This document shows positions 9,420 through 18,558 of a stretch of DNA of 64,000 nucleotides, in pieces. The position numbers and the translations under genes were made by a program. The notes under the pieces are model-generated. The model was given only the letters and a program-made list of their open reading frames with translations, did no database searches and had not been told where the DNA came from. Numbering within the stretch: the stretch's first letter is position 1; every line of letters starts with the position of its first letter. The DNA comes from CAG-411 sp050875145 (GTDB lineage Bacteria > Bacillota > Clostridia > Lachnospirales > Lachnospiraceae), in contig JBNMLH010000001.1 of assembly GCA_050875145.1 (NCBI GenBank), positions 248,001 through 312,000 of the forward strand, written 5' to 3'.

Positions 9420-9911
9420 CTACCAATGTAAACGATGTAATTCTCCCTGTGAATTAAGGTTCATAAAATTGTTCTGTCGCAACGCCTCATATAATACAAT
9501 TGCTACAGAATTTGCTAAGTTTAATGAACGAATCTCTCCAAACATCGGGATTCGGATACATTCATCGGGATGTTCTATTAAAATTTCTTCTGGTATCCCT
9601 GCACTCTCTTTTCCAAACATGATGTATGCATCTTCCTCAAATTTCACATCTGCATAGGTATGTTTCGCCTTTGTAGTAGCCATATAAATCTTAGCATTAG
9701 GATTTTTCTCTAAAAAGTCTGGATAACTATCATATACCGTAACGTCTAATTTATCCCAATAATCCAACCCAGCTCTTTTCACTTCTTTCTGTGAAATGCG
9801 AAATCCCATCGGCTCTATCAAATGTAATCTGGCTCCCGCCGCCACACATGTCCTTCCAATATTTCCTGTATTTGCAGGTATTTCTGGTTCTAACAAAACA
9901 ATATTTAACAT
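9420..9911 (-). CDS. trmL: tRNA (cytidine/uridine(34)-2'-O)-methyltransferase TrmL
   Basis: 163 residues, a minimal SPOUT methyltransferase that 2'-O-methylates the wobble base of certain leucine tRNAs using SAM. The family signatures are clear: the N-terminus NIVLLEPEIPANTGNIGRTC, then MFGKESAGIPEEIL and the knot-forming RIPMFGEIRSLNLANSVAI near the C-terminus. It begins just after the cheX-like gene ends (1-base gap), suggesting co-transcription. Confidence 0.95.
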   Translation of the reverse strand: MLNIVLLEPEIPANTGNIGRTCVAAGARLHLIEPMGFRISQKEVKRAGLDYWDKLDVTVYDSYPDFLEKNPNAKIYMATTKAKHTYADVKFEEDAYIMFGKESAGIPEEILIEHPDECIRIPMFGEIRSLNLANSVAIVLYEALRQNNFMNLNSQGELHRLHW

Positions 9912-9912
9912 C

Positions 9913-10383
9913 TTAATCTTCCTTCACTGAAATGTACACCTCAATTTGTCTTCCATCATTCAAAACCAACGGTACACTAATGTTTTGTGATGCCGTCGAA
10001 GTAATTGTCATATTTCCTACACAAACTGTAGGTGGGGTAATGTCAATTCCAATTCCTTTGGTCGAAAAAATAGTAGCCGCATTTCCCATAATCATATTTC
10101 CAAGTTCACAAATAGCACTCATATGAATCTCACTTATCGTATCAGTCGGAGACATACACATATTTCCTGCTACCAGACAGGCGATTTCCTTTGGAAATGC
10201 CAACATAACCTGTCCCTTCATTTCTCCTGTAATACCAATTATAATAACAATTGAATCTTCATTAAACTTTGCCTGCTTCGCTACTGGTTTTCCTAATTTT
10301 GTCTCTACCTGCGAAACATCACGCAACATTTGCATACCTGCTGCCAAAAATGGATTAATAATATCTGCACTCAACCCTGCCAT
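9913..10383 (-). CDS. CheX-like chemotaxis phosphatase family protein
   Basis: 156 residues, the usual size of CheX. The phosphatase signature ExxxN is visible in ICELGNMIMGNA (about residues 90-101), the motif by which CheC/CheX/FliY proteins dephosphorylate CheY-P. The gene lies away from any flagellar or che genes in this window, next to trmL. It may act on CheY elsewhere in the genome or on another receiver domain. Confidence 0.85.
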   Translation of the reverse strand: MAGLSADIINPFLAAGMQMLRDVSQVETKLGKPVAKQAKFNEDSIVIIIGITGEMKGQVMLAFPKEIACLVAGNMCMSPTDTISEIHMSAICELGNMIMGNAATIFSTKGIGIDITPPTVCVGNMTITSTASQNISVPLVLNDGRQIEVYISVKED

Positions 10384-10467
10384 ATGTATACCTCCTCTTT
10401 CGTATTCTTTTAGAAAATACTTCCCCTTTAACCTTACTTCCAGTATACCATACCCATCTACGGAAAG

Positions 10468-11634
10468 CTATGAATTTTTTAACTGTTTTACAAAACGTTC
10501 AATTCTTCCCAGTGCAATTTTTAAACTATCAATCGAATATGCATATGATATACGCAAAAAGCCTTCTCCACAAGCTCCAAAGGCAGTCCCTGGTACAACA
10601 GCAACTTTTTCCTGTTCCAAAAGCCTTGTGGCAAATTCATCCGATGTCATGCCAAACTGCTTAATACTTGGAAATACATAAAAAGCTCCAAACGGTTCAA
10701 ACACTTCAAACCCAATTCGACGCAATTCATGTACTAAAAACCTTCTCCTTTGGTCATATGCTTCCTGCATGTGTCTTACATCATCATCTCCATTTCGTAA
10801 TGCTTCCACTGCTGCATATTGACTCGTAGTAGGTGCACACATAATAGCAAACTGATGAATCTTTAACATTTGCTCCAAAATAATTTTAGGTGCACAGGCA
10901 AATCCAAGACGCCAGCCTGTCATAGCATAAGATTTAGAAAAACCATTGATCACAATTGTTCTATCTTTCATGCCAGGAAATTCTGCAATGGATACATGCT
11001 TTCCTTGATATGTAAGTTCTGCATAAATCTCATCTGAAATAACATACAAATCCTTTTCAAGTATCACATCTACAATTTCCCTTAAATCCTCTCTTGTCAT
11101 AATAGAACCCGTAGGATTATTTGGAAATGGCAATACTAAAATTTTTGTCTTATCTGTTATCTTTTCTAGCACATCTTCCTTTGTCAATTTAAAATCATTT
11201 TCCGCCTTCAATTCCACTACAACCGGAACTCCATCTGCCAATGTAACACAAGGCAGATAGGAAACATAGCTTGGCATCGGAAGAAGCACTTCATCCCCAG
11301 GATCAAGCATGGCACGAAAAGCCAAATCAATTGCCTCACTACCTCCTACTGTCACCATTATCTCACCATTATAATCATAGTTTAGATGAAAGCGACGTTC
11401 CATATAATTAGCAATCTCTATTTTTAATTCCTTTAATCCCGCATTCGAGGTATAAAAAGTTCTTCCCTTTTCCAGCGAATAAATTCCTTCCTCCCGAATA
11501 TGCCACGGTGTGTCAAAATCCGGTTCTCCAACACCAAGAGAAATGGCATCTTTCATTTCACTTACCAAGTCAAAAAATTTACGAATGCCGGATGGTTCAA
11601 TTGTCACAATCTTCTCTGATAATGGGTTTCTCAT
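10468..11634 (-). CDS. PLP-dependent aminotransferase, class I/II (PatA-like)
   Basis: 388 residues, fold type I. The PLP-binding Lys is in NGFSKSYAMTGWRLG (about residue 233), with FPNNPTG and DEIYAELTY ahead of it and the C-terminal FLRISYAYS. It transfers amino groups between an amino acid and a 2-oxo acid; aromatic or branched substrates are plausible but cannot be told from sequence. The start codon overlaps the stop of the Lrp-family regulator (11631-11634), so the regulator probably controls this gene. Confidence 0.9.
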   Translation of the reverse strand: MRNPLSEKIVTIEPSGIRKFFDLVSEMKDAISLGVGEPDFDTPWHIREEGIYSLEKGRTFYTSNAGLKELKIEIANYMERRFHLNYDYNGEIMVTVGGSEAIDLAFRAMLDPGDEVLLPMPSYVSYLPCVTLADGVPVVVELKAENDFKLTKEDVLEKITDKTKILVLPFPNNPTGSIMTREDLREIVDVILEKDLYVISDEIYAELTYQGKHVSIAEFPGMKDRTIVINGFSKSYAMTGWRLGFACAPKIILEQMLKIHQFAIMCAPTTSQYAAVEALRNGDDDVRHMQEAYDQRRRFLVHELRRIGFEVFEPFGAFYVFPSIKQFGMTSDEFATRLLEQEKVAVVPGTAFGACGEGFLRISYAYSIDSLKIALGRIERFVKQLKNS

Positions 11635-12116
11635 GGCGTAATCAACATCCTTTCATCCTCAATACTTTCATCTGTAAGTGCTAAACCATGTTCCTTATAT
11701 TTTTTGAGAATAAAATTAGTAGATGTACTTAACACAGACTCCAATGGAGATAATTTACTGGATACAAAATTAGCAACTTCACGCATAGTCTTTCCTTCAA
11801 TCATGACCGCTAAATCAAATTCTCCCGAAATTAAATATACACTCTCCACTTCTTCAAATTTGTAAATACGTTCTGCAATTTTATCAAACCCCAGCCCCCT
11901 TTGCGGCGTTACTTTCACTTCAATCAACGCCGTTACACGCTCACAATCTGTTTTGTCCCAATTTATCAATGTGGGATAACCACATATTATATGTTCCTCC
12001 TCCATAGCCTGTAACTCTTTCTTTACATCACCTACATCATATCCAAGCATGATTGCTAAATCTTTTGGTGCAATCCTTCCATTTTTATCAATTGCCTTTA
12101 ATATTTCATTTCTCAT
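11631..12116 (-). CDS. Lrp/AsnC-family transcriptional regulator
   Basis: 161 residues: an N-terminal winged helix (DKNGRIAPKDLAIMLGYDVGDVKKELQ, about residues 10-35) and a C-terminal RAM/AsnC effector domain (ERVTALIEVKVTPQRG onward) that binds amino acids and forms octamers. It overlaps the aminotransferase start by 4 bases; this pairing is common in Clostridia and implies amino-acid feedback on the aminotransferase. Confidence 0.9.
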   Translation of the reverse strand: MRNEILKAIDKNGRIAPKDLAIMLGYDVGDVKKELQAMEEEHIICGYPTLINWDKTDCERVTALIEVKVTPQRGLGFDKIAERIYKFEEVESVYLISGEFDLAVMIEGKTMREVANFVSSKLSPLESVLSTSTNFILKKYKEHGLALTDESIEDERMLITP

Positions 12117-12163
12117 CCTTTAACACCCTCTCCTTTTCCCTCAGTAAAACAGACCGGAATCTG

Positions 12164-13147
12164 CTACTCTACTTTATATAATTCATCCGTTTTTGGAGGC
12201 TCTAAATAAAACCGCTCACCTTCCCGAATAATCACCTTATCATTGCCAGCAACCGCCTTACCAATAATTGCTGCTGGAATTCCCTCTTGTCGTAATCTTT
12301 CTACCAATTGACTTCCGTAACTGGTTCCAATCAACATACATCCGCTGGACATAAGCTGATATGGATTCAAATCATAAAATTCGCAGATTTCCACCGTTTC
12401 CTGCCGTATCGGTATCCGCTCCAATTCCACTTCAAATCCAATCCCCGAAGCCGATGCCAGTTCCCAAAGTGCACCATATACACCGCCTTCTGTAATATCG
12501 TGCATACAGGTTACCCCAATACTTTTTGCAATTGCTGCCTCTTTTACTACTGAAATGTCTTTTAGAAAATCCTCTGCTCCTGAAATAAACTCTCTCGTAT
12601 AACGGGTAGTCAACTCCTCCATATGATCCTTAGCCAAAATAGCAGTTCCTTCTAACCCGGCCCATTTTGTCATTACAAGATCATCCCCAGGCTTTACTCC
12701 TTTTGTCGCAATTAAATCTTTACGTTTAATCTTTCCTACTCCAGTAACCGTTATCAATGGTTGATTGACCACCGCTGAAACTTCTGTATGCCCACCAATA
12801 ATCTCAATATTCAATTCGCGACATACTGTTTCCATTTCTGCCATAAGACGTTTCAGTACAATCTCACGAGCATTTTCTGGTAAAATAATATTCGTAAGTA
12901 TTCCTACCACTTCCGCTCCACTAGAAGCAATATCATTTGCTGTGATATGTACTGCTAATGTTCCCATATCCTGCGCAGTTCCTGTAATGGGGTCTGTAGA
13001 AAGAACGATTACTTCATCCGCTGCAACCTGTAATGCAGCACAATCTTCTCCTACTCCTGCATGAATCAACACTTCACTCCGTCGCTGTTTCAATTGTTTT
13101 AGTACAGATCTTTTTAAGACTGTTTCTGATACTTTTCCAATCTTCAC
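12164..13147 (-). CDS. AIR synthase / HypE-related protein
   Basis: 327 residues with the PurM/HypE/SelD/ThiL fold. Visible elements: VGEDCAAL (metal/ATP site near residue 33), ITANDIASSGAEVVGILTNIILPE (about 88-112), GGHTEVS, and the C-terminal domain MHDITEGGVYGALWELA. No hydrogenase maturation genes are nearby, so HypE itself is unlikely. It is best called an AIR-synthase-related ATP-dependent enzyme of unknown substrate, as often found with the Lrp/aminotransferase pair. Confidence 0.8.
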   Translation of the reverse strand: MKIGKVSETVLKRSVLKQLKQRRSEVLIHAGVGEDCAALQVAADEVIVLSTDPITGTAQDMGTLAVHITANDIASSGAEVVGILTNIILPENAREIVLKRLMAEMETVCRELNIEIIGGHTEVSAVVNQPLITVTGVGKIKRKDLIATKGVKPGDDLVMTKWAGLEGTAILAKDHMEELTTRYTREFISGAEDFLKDISVVKEAAIAKSIGVTCMHDITEGGVYGALWELASASGIGFEVELERIPIRQETVEICEFYDLNPYQLMSSGCMLIGTSYGSQLVERLRQEGIPAAIIGKAVAGNDKVIIREGERFYLEPPKTDELYKVE

Positions 13148-13235
13148 GTATCCTATCCTCTTCTGCTTCTACCCAGGAGCAGTTCCTTTCTCTGTTATCC
13201 AATCTAAAACGCCATTCACCAAATCCTGCTTATTT

Positions 13236-14786
13236 TTACTCTTCCTTTGCAGATGGCTTCTTTGTTGCTACTGGTGCTTTTGTTTTCTTTGGTTCTTTTG
13301 TCACTACTGGAGCCTTTGTAACTGTTGGAGCCTTCGTTGCCTGTGGCTTCTTTGTCCTACTTGGTGCAGTGGTTGGTTTTTCATTTTTATTATCCTTATT
13401 ATCAGACGGCTTTTCCGTAGCCGAATCACTGGACTTTCCGCCCTTTGTTACATATCTTGGTTCGGCTGCATAGTAACTGGAATTGATTACATCCTTACTT
13501 ACCTGTTTTCCATTCTCATAAACAATCTTCCATAATTGGGCTTTATATCCAACATGAGCAGATTGTGTTACTTCTTCATACCCCTCTGGTAAGCTTTCAT
13601 CAATCGTTACTTTATCTTCTCCTGGATCAATCTTCTCCAATACCTCTGATTTATATTCTACCGTACGATTTTCCAAATCTCTTGTTTCTTTTCCATAGAT
13701 ATTAAAGTATATACTTCTATTCGCAGTATATGCTTCTAAGTAGATTGGTACTTCTGTATTATTTTTAAATTTCAAATCCTTGGAACCTTCTGAAATAGCC
13801 GCATCCATAGATGGTTCTACATACCCTACAATCATAGAGTGATTATGACGCTCTACAATTTCCAATTCTGCTTTTAACAATGTGTTATACAATGTAGTAG
13901 CCGCCTGACAAACACCTCCACCAATGCTGTCTACAACTTGACCACTGGCATACGCTTTCGATACCTGATAACCATTTTCAACCGTAAAAGGCACTAAATG
14001 ATCTGCTACCGAAAAAGTTTCTCCGGGATAAATGGTGATACCATTTAACAGACTGGCTGCATTCACTAAATTTTGTGAACGAGCACTATCTGAGCTGGCA
14101 AAACTTGTAGAATAGCTTCCAAGTATATCTTGACATTCTTCTAGCGTTGTGCTGTCATATTCTGGTGTCGTATCATTCATAATTGCTTCAACCGTAATTC
14201 CGCCGTCTATCCACTGTCCTGCTATTACACTTTCTATTTTCTCCGCAGTCTCATCAGCAACGATTACTCGTCCATTTTTTTCCTTAATAATTTTAAATTT
14301 ACCATTTTTTCTCTTTAATTTGGCATTTTCCGCCTGTATATCATAAACAGTACATTTTTGGGATACAAAGTTTTTTACTTTTTTATCGTCTAGGGTAAAT
14401 GCTAAATCAATTACCACTTTATCCTTTTCTAAGTCCTTTTTATCCTTATAACGCTTGATAATGTCCCCTGTCCTACCATAATTATATGCCTCATTCACAA
14501 AGTAATCCACATCACATACATATCCTAATTCCTCTAAGGTAGCTTTGACAGTATGCTTGTCTATCTTTACAGAAACTGTTTCTTCCTTGGCTTCCTCTAC
14601 ATGTTTCTTTAATGTTTTCGTTGCCTTTTTTACAGTCATGCCACCAACATCAATACTACCTATATATATTCCATCATAAATAACATCTTTCTTTGCACTT
14701 TTCGCAGATATATAAATAGAGCCTGCCGTAACAGCCAATGCTATACAACCAAGCACTGCACAAATCTTTATTATTTTCCCTTTCAT
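13236..14786 (-). CDS. VanW-family exported protein with peptidoglycan-binding-like domain
   Basis: 516 residues. One N-terminal membrane anchor (about 8-27), then a PG_binding_4-like domain (DGIYIGSIDVGGMTVKKA...), a VanW domain with the signature VDSIGGGVCQAATTLYNTLL and RHNHSMIVGYVEPSMDAA, a G5-like stretch, and a low-complexity Lys/Thr/Pro tail (about 450-516) made of repeats such as TKAPVVTKEPKKTKAP. The protein is expected at the cell surface, with the charged tail lying in the wall. VanW was first found in a vancomycin-resistance cluster, but these proteins are widespread and this is not evidence of resistance. Confidence 0.9.
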   Translation of the reverse strand: MKGKIIKICAVLGCIALAVTAGSIYISAKSAKKDVIYDGIYIGSIDVGGMTVKKATKTLKKHVEEAKEETVSVKIDKHTVKATLEELGYVCDVDYFVNEAYNYGRTGDIIKRYKDKKDLEKDKVVIDLAFTLDDKKVKNFVSQKCTVYDIQAENAKLKRKNGKFKIIKEKNGRVIVADETAEKIESVIAGQWIDGGITVEAIMNDTTPEYDSTTLEECQDILGSYSTSFASSDSARSQNLVNAASLLNGITIYPGETFSVADHLVPFTVENGYQVSKAYASGQVVDSIGGGVCQAATTLYNTLLKAELEIVERHNHSMIVGYVEPSMDAAISEGSKDLKFKNNTEVPIYLEAYTANRSIYFNIYGKETRDLENRTVEYKSEVLEKIDPGEDKVTIDESLPEGYEEVTQSAHVGYKAQLWKIVYENGKQVSKDVINSSYYAAEPRYVTKGGKSSDSATEKPSDNKDNKNEKPTTAPSRTKKPQATKAPTVTKAPVVTKEPKKTKAPVATKKPSAKEE

Positions 14787-14838
14787 TTGTTTATCCCTTT
14801 CTCATTGAATTTGACATTCTAAAAAGATTTCGGTATGC

Positions 14839-14943
14839 TTATACTACCGCGTATGCAAACAAAGACAATACCATAGTAAGAATCATGATACCTGCAATTA
14901 CACCAAATACTATTTTTTGAAATTTTTTGTTTTGAAATAACAT
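14839..14943 (-). CDS. 34-residue single-helix membrane protein
   Basis: A short frame starting at ATG 14941-14943 with AGGAGG 7 bases upstream. It encodes a basic N-terminus (LFQNKKFQKIVF) and one hydrophobic helix (GVIAGIMILTMVLSLFAYAVV). Basic N-terminus plus one helix resembles the small DUF4044-type membrane proteins of Firmicutes, but I am not sure of that. It lies divergently from the gene at 15041 and upstream of the VanW gene on the same strand. Confidence 0.6.
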   Translation of the reverse strand: MLFQNKKFQKIVFGVIAGIMILTMVLSLFAYAVV

Positions 14944-15040
14944 AATTATACCTCCTAAAATTTGAACCATTCACAACTTGAACAGTCTACAATATGATAC
15001 TTGTGCAAGTCATACTTTCCTATAGAAAGGTGGAAAACAT

Positions 15041-15643
15041 ATGCCTGCAATGTTTATGTGTATTCTCCTGCTCGTACTTTTATATCAATATAAACTAAGA
15101 AAATTAGAACAGGAAGAACAAAAAAAGGAAGCAGAATACTTAAAGCTGGAACACAAAGCATCTCTTCCAATTAAGCGAAGTCTAAACAACCTTAATTACT
15201 TTACAATTTCATTAGACACCCTTCCATTTCATAAGGATGCCACCGGCCGTCTTGCCACTATCCAGAGTACAATAACAGATTTGTCCAATAAAAAAATCTG
15301 TAACTTAACTGGATTAACTAACACAGACCTGAAGCTGAAGTATGGTGCTAATAATCTTGAAACACTCTCAGCTTACGATGAAAACTATACAATTCTTCTT
15401 CGTACACTGGCAGAATGGAGTGAGCAGCTCTTTAAAGAAGGCTTTGAAGAAGATGCACTTCTAGTCTCTCAATATGCTCTACAATGCAATACCGACGTAA
15501 GCAAAACCTATACAACCCTAGCTCGAATTTACAAAAAGCAAGGAAATATAGACAAACTCTATGCACTACTTCCTATTGCTGAATCCAATTCCGGAATCAT
15601 TGATTTAAAAAAAGCAATCTACGATGTTTTAAATGAAATTTAA
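15041..15643 (+). CDS. Membrane-anchored protein with TPR-like tail, unknown function
   Basis: 200 residues. A single N-terminal helix (about 3-17) and a charged linker (RKLEQEEQKKEAEYLKLEHK) precede a soluble domain whose last 70 residues (LAEWSEQLFKEGFEEDALLV...TYTTLARIYKKQGNIDKLY) look like tetratricopeptide helices. ATG 15041 follows AGAAAGG by about 10 bases. No named family recognised. It stands alone on the plus strand between minus-strand genes. Confidence 0.7.
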   Translation: MPAMFMCILLLVLLYQYKLRKLEQEEQKKEAEYLKLEHKASLPIKRSLNNLNYFTISLDTLPFHKDATGRLATIQSTITDLSNKKICNLTGLTNTDLKLKYGANNLETLSAYDENYTILLRTLAEWSEQLFKEGFEEDALLVSQYALQCNTDVSKTYTTLARIYKKQGNIDKLYALLPIAESNSGIIDLKKAIYDVLNEI

Positions 15644-15704
15644 TTCGTTATCCTGTGCAGTCAATCTGAATATCTGGCTGCATCAGGAAAAAACAAATCT
15701 ATTA

Positions 15705-16454
15705 CTATGAATATCTTCTGCTAATTCTTCCATACTGTAAAATAATCCCATCTATTATTTTTGATGCCTGACTTTTGGTTAAGGTATCTATACTTGTCCC
15801 TTTTTCATCAAAAAATGCTTCAACTTGTATTTTATGATATTTTAGTAAATCTATCAAGTAGTTTTTTTGCCTTGCCGTCATAGGTTCCGATTTTTTTATC
15901 TTCACCTGCATTTCCTTTGGTACAAACTGTTCGGGATTTTCTGTTCCAAACTCTTCTAGTATCTTAAAATATACTTTTGCGGTTGTCTCCGCATCTTCAA
16001 AGGCCCTATGCGCCCTAGGATTAATGACATCATAAAAACGACTGACTGTTTCCAAATTTTTCTTTGGCAATTGTGGAAGAAATTTTCTTGCTAAAGTTAG
16101 CGTATCCAATCCATATTTTTGAAACGGAATCCCCATTTTCTCTGCCGAAGCCTTTAAAAAAGAATAATCAAATCTCAGATTATGACCTAGAAGTGTTGTT
16201 TCATTTCCTATGAATTTTAAAAAGTCAGTAAAGGCATCCGAAATGTCAGGTGCATCCGCCACCATTCTATCCTCAATCCCAGTAATATCATAAATTTTTC
16301 TGGATATAGAGATTGGCGGTTTTACCAAAGTAGAAAATGTTTCTACACATTTTCCATTTACATATTTTAATGCTCCTATTTCAATAATAAAATCCTTTTG
16401 TGGTTGTAACCCTGTAGTCTCCAAATCAACCGCAATAAACGAATCCACTTTCAT
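15705..16454 (-). CDS. DnaQ-type 3'-5' exonuclease (Pol III epsilon-like)
   Basis: 249 residues. DEDDh exonuclease motifs are all present: ExoI VDLETTG (about residue 9), ExoII GHNLRFDYSFLK, and ExoIII HRAFEDAETT with the catalytic His and Asp. A C-terminal extension of about 75 residues (MTARQKNYLIDLLKYHKI) is probably a small helical domain found in many Firmicute homologs. Start chosen at 16454 with AAGGAGAG upstream. It probably trims DNA or RNA 3' ends; it is shorter than PolC and separate from a polymerase. Confidence 0.88.
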   Translation of the reverse strand: MKVDSFIAVDLETTGLQPQKDFIIEIGALKYVNGKCVETFSTLVKPPISISRKIYDITGIEDRMVADAPDISDAFTDFLKFIGNETTLLGHNLRFDYSFLKASAEKMGIPFQKYGLDTLTLARKFLPQLPKKNLETVSRFYDVINPRAHRAFEDAETTAKVYFKILEEFGTENPEQFVPKEMQVKIKKSEPMTARQKNYLIDLLKYHKIQVEAFFDEKGTSIDTLTKSQASKIIDGIILQYGRISRRYS

Positions 16455-16493
16455 TGTCACTCTCTCCTTTGTAACCATATCTACTATTACTCA

Positions 16494-18260
16494 TTACCTA
16501 TCTGTTTCTTTCTCAAATAACCGATATGTCTCTGCCTCCAACGTCAATGGATGACGTTTTTTATAGGAAAACAGGATATGCCACTGCACCGATTTGATTT
16601 CTCCTGTCTTTTCTAATGCCTCAAGATCATAAATAAAATATTCTATATGGGTCATTCTTGCCATCTGTCTTGCTTGATAATTCTTATATTCAGAAAGTAA
16701 GTTTTCCTTTCCTTGCTTATTATATTTCTCCATTTCTTCATAAAAACCATGATACTTTTCTTTATAACCTTCCAGATTTTTTCCAAAATCAGGACGTGAT
16801 TTTAGATTTTCTCTCAAATACAAATCATAGATCAAGAGTTCTTTTAATGGCTCTGTAATTTCTGGCTTTTCACTGGTTACAAACTGTAATAAGATATGGT
16901 ATCTGGCAATTCGGTTATGATGGACTCCCAAATCGCCCTGTGCTTCATAATATTCGCCAAGTGCCTGATAAAAATCAAAAGGGGATTCATAGTAATGCAT
17001 TAAAAAGTTTAATGTATGCACAAATTGCCCACTGTTATAATAAATCTCAACCATATTCTCAACCTTTTTTAATGCCAGCACTTCATCAAAATTCAACCAT
17101 TTTGTAGTTAAAACTTCATAAGGGGCATACGATTTATACTGCATACCATGTGCTAAATGCTCCTCATGCATTCTAGAACCTTTTAATACTTTTAAAAATC
17201 CCAACTGTAACTGATTGGGTCTCCAAGCATAAACCTGATTAAAAGAAATCCGAAAACTATCATAATCTTCATACGGCAATCCCGCAATCAAATCCAGATG
17301 TTGATGGATATTCTCTCCCTCCTGCACCCGATGTACTGCATAGGACAACTTATCCAAATTCATCGTACGATGAATGGCATGAATGGTATCTGCATTTGTA
17401 GATTGTACACCAATCTCTAATTGTACCAAACCAATACGCATAGAATTTAGCAACTGCAATTCTTCCTCATTTAACAAATCCGCGGAAATTTCAAAATGAA
17501 AATTTGTAATTCCATTATCATGTTCTATCAGATATCTCCAAATAGCCATTGCATGTTCATGATTACAATTAAACGTACGGTCAATAAATTTTACCTGTGG
17601 CACTTTTGCATCTAAAAAAATCTGTAGTTCTTTTTTTACCAAATCTATCCTGCGAAGACGTATTCCCTTCTCAATGGAAGATAAACAGTAACTACAAGAG
17701 AATGGACATCCCCTGCTGGTTTCATAATATACTATTTTATTAGCAAACTCTTCCATATTATCATAGGGAAACGGTATTTCACTTAAATCCATAGGTTTTC
17801 GAGATTTCGTGTGATGTATTCCTTGCTGATCCCGATATACAATTCCATCTATCTCCTGTAAACTTTCTCTACCATCCACATAATGTGCCATAAGTTCTAA
17901 AAAAGTCTGTTCTCCTTCTCCTACCACAATTCCATCAATTAACGGCTGCTGTGTCATACAAGCAGTAGTCTCGTAGGACACTTCTGGTCCTCCTACCCAA
18001 ATTGGCACATGAGGTAACACTTTTTTCAATTCTACAATCAGACGTTCTACCATATCTATATTCCAAATATAACATGAAAACGCAATTAGTTCTGGTTTTT
18101 TTCTATAAATGTCCATTAATATATCGTCTACATACTGATTTATTGTATATTCACAAATAGAAATATGTTCCTGATAAGGCTCTGCATACCGTCTCAAACT
18201 GTATACTGCCAAATTAGAATGAATATATTTCGCATTGATAGCCACTAAAAGTATATTCAT
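16494..18260 (-). CDS. B12-binding radical SAM protein with DUF4080-type C-terminus
   Basis: 588 residues. An N-terminal cobalamin-binding-like Rossmann domain (about 1-140; NILLVAINAKYIHSNLAVYSLRRY) is followed by a radical SAM domain with CPFSCSYCLSS (CxxxCxxC, about residue 188) that holds a 4Fe-4S cluster, and a C-terminal region of about 200 residues typical of DUF4080 proteins. Such proteins are common in gut Clostridia, and I know of no firmly assigned reaction. It sits 39 bases upstream of the DnaQ-type gene on the same strand. Confidence 0.85.
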   Translation of the reverse strand: MNILLVAINAKYIHSNLAVYSLRRYAEPYQEHISICEYTINQYVDDILMDIYRKKPELIAFSCYIWNIDMVERLIVELKKVLPHVPIWVGGPEVSYETTACMTQQPLIDGIVVGEGEQTFLELMAHYVDGRESLQEIDGIVYRDQQGIHHTKSRKPMDLSEIPFPYDNMEEFANKIVYYETSRGCPFSCSYCLSSIEKGIRLRRIDLVKKELQIFLDAKVPQVKFIDRTFNCNHEHAMAIWRYLIEHDNGITNFHFEISADLLNEEELQLLNSMRIGLVQLEIGVQSTNADTIHAIHRTMNLDKLSYAVHRVQEGENIHQHLDLIAGLPYEDYDSFRISFNQVYAWRPNQLQLGFLKVLKGSRMHEEHLAHGMQYKSYAPYEVLTTKWLNFDEVLALKKVENMVEIYYNSGQFVHTLNFLMHYYESPFDFYQALGEYYEAQGDLGVHHNRIARYHILLQFVTSEKPEITEPLKELLIYDLYLRENLKSRPDFGKNLEGYKEKYHGFYEEMEKYNKQGKENLLSEYKNYQARQMARMTHIEYFIYDLEALEKTGEIKSVQWHILFSYKKRHPLTLEAETYRLFEKETDR

Positions 18261-18471
18261 AGTTTTCGCTCCCTCTTCTCTTTTTCATTAGCACTAACAC
18301 TTCGATCAAAACCTAATTCGTTAGCCTCAATATCTTTATTGTAGCGAATCCATAAACCCTGTGCAAGCAAAAAAATCCCCTTTTTCTGTAGCTATAAAAT
18401 AACTATTTTCACCTTTCTTACCTGCACTCAATGGATATAGCAAACCAAGCTCTGGCATTTTACAGTATATA

Positions 18472-18525
18472 AAAAAGGAGCATCAAAGTAACGAATTTCA
18501 TTCCTCACTTTGAACGCTCCTTTTC
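18472..18525. terminator. Strong terminator hairpin
   Basis: AAAAGGAGC followed by ATCAAAGT pairs with ACTTTGAACGCTCCTTTT, with poly-A and poly-T flanks. It lies downstream of the Ig-like repeat protein on the minus strand and may also serve the opposite side. Confidence 0.8.
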
Positions 18526-18558
18526 CATTCTATGTTCAATTATAATTTGCTATGTGAA

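Noticed and set aside
12164..13147. Hydrogenase maturation factor HypE
   Set aside because: The fold matches, but no hyp or hydrogenase genes are nearby and the C-terminal Cys tail typical of HypE is missing (the protein ends ELYKVE).
13236..14786. Vancomycin resistance gene
   Set aside because: VanW-domain proteins are widespread in Clostridia; no vanHAX or vanRS genes are here.
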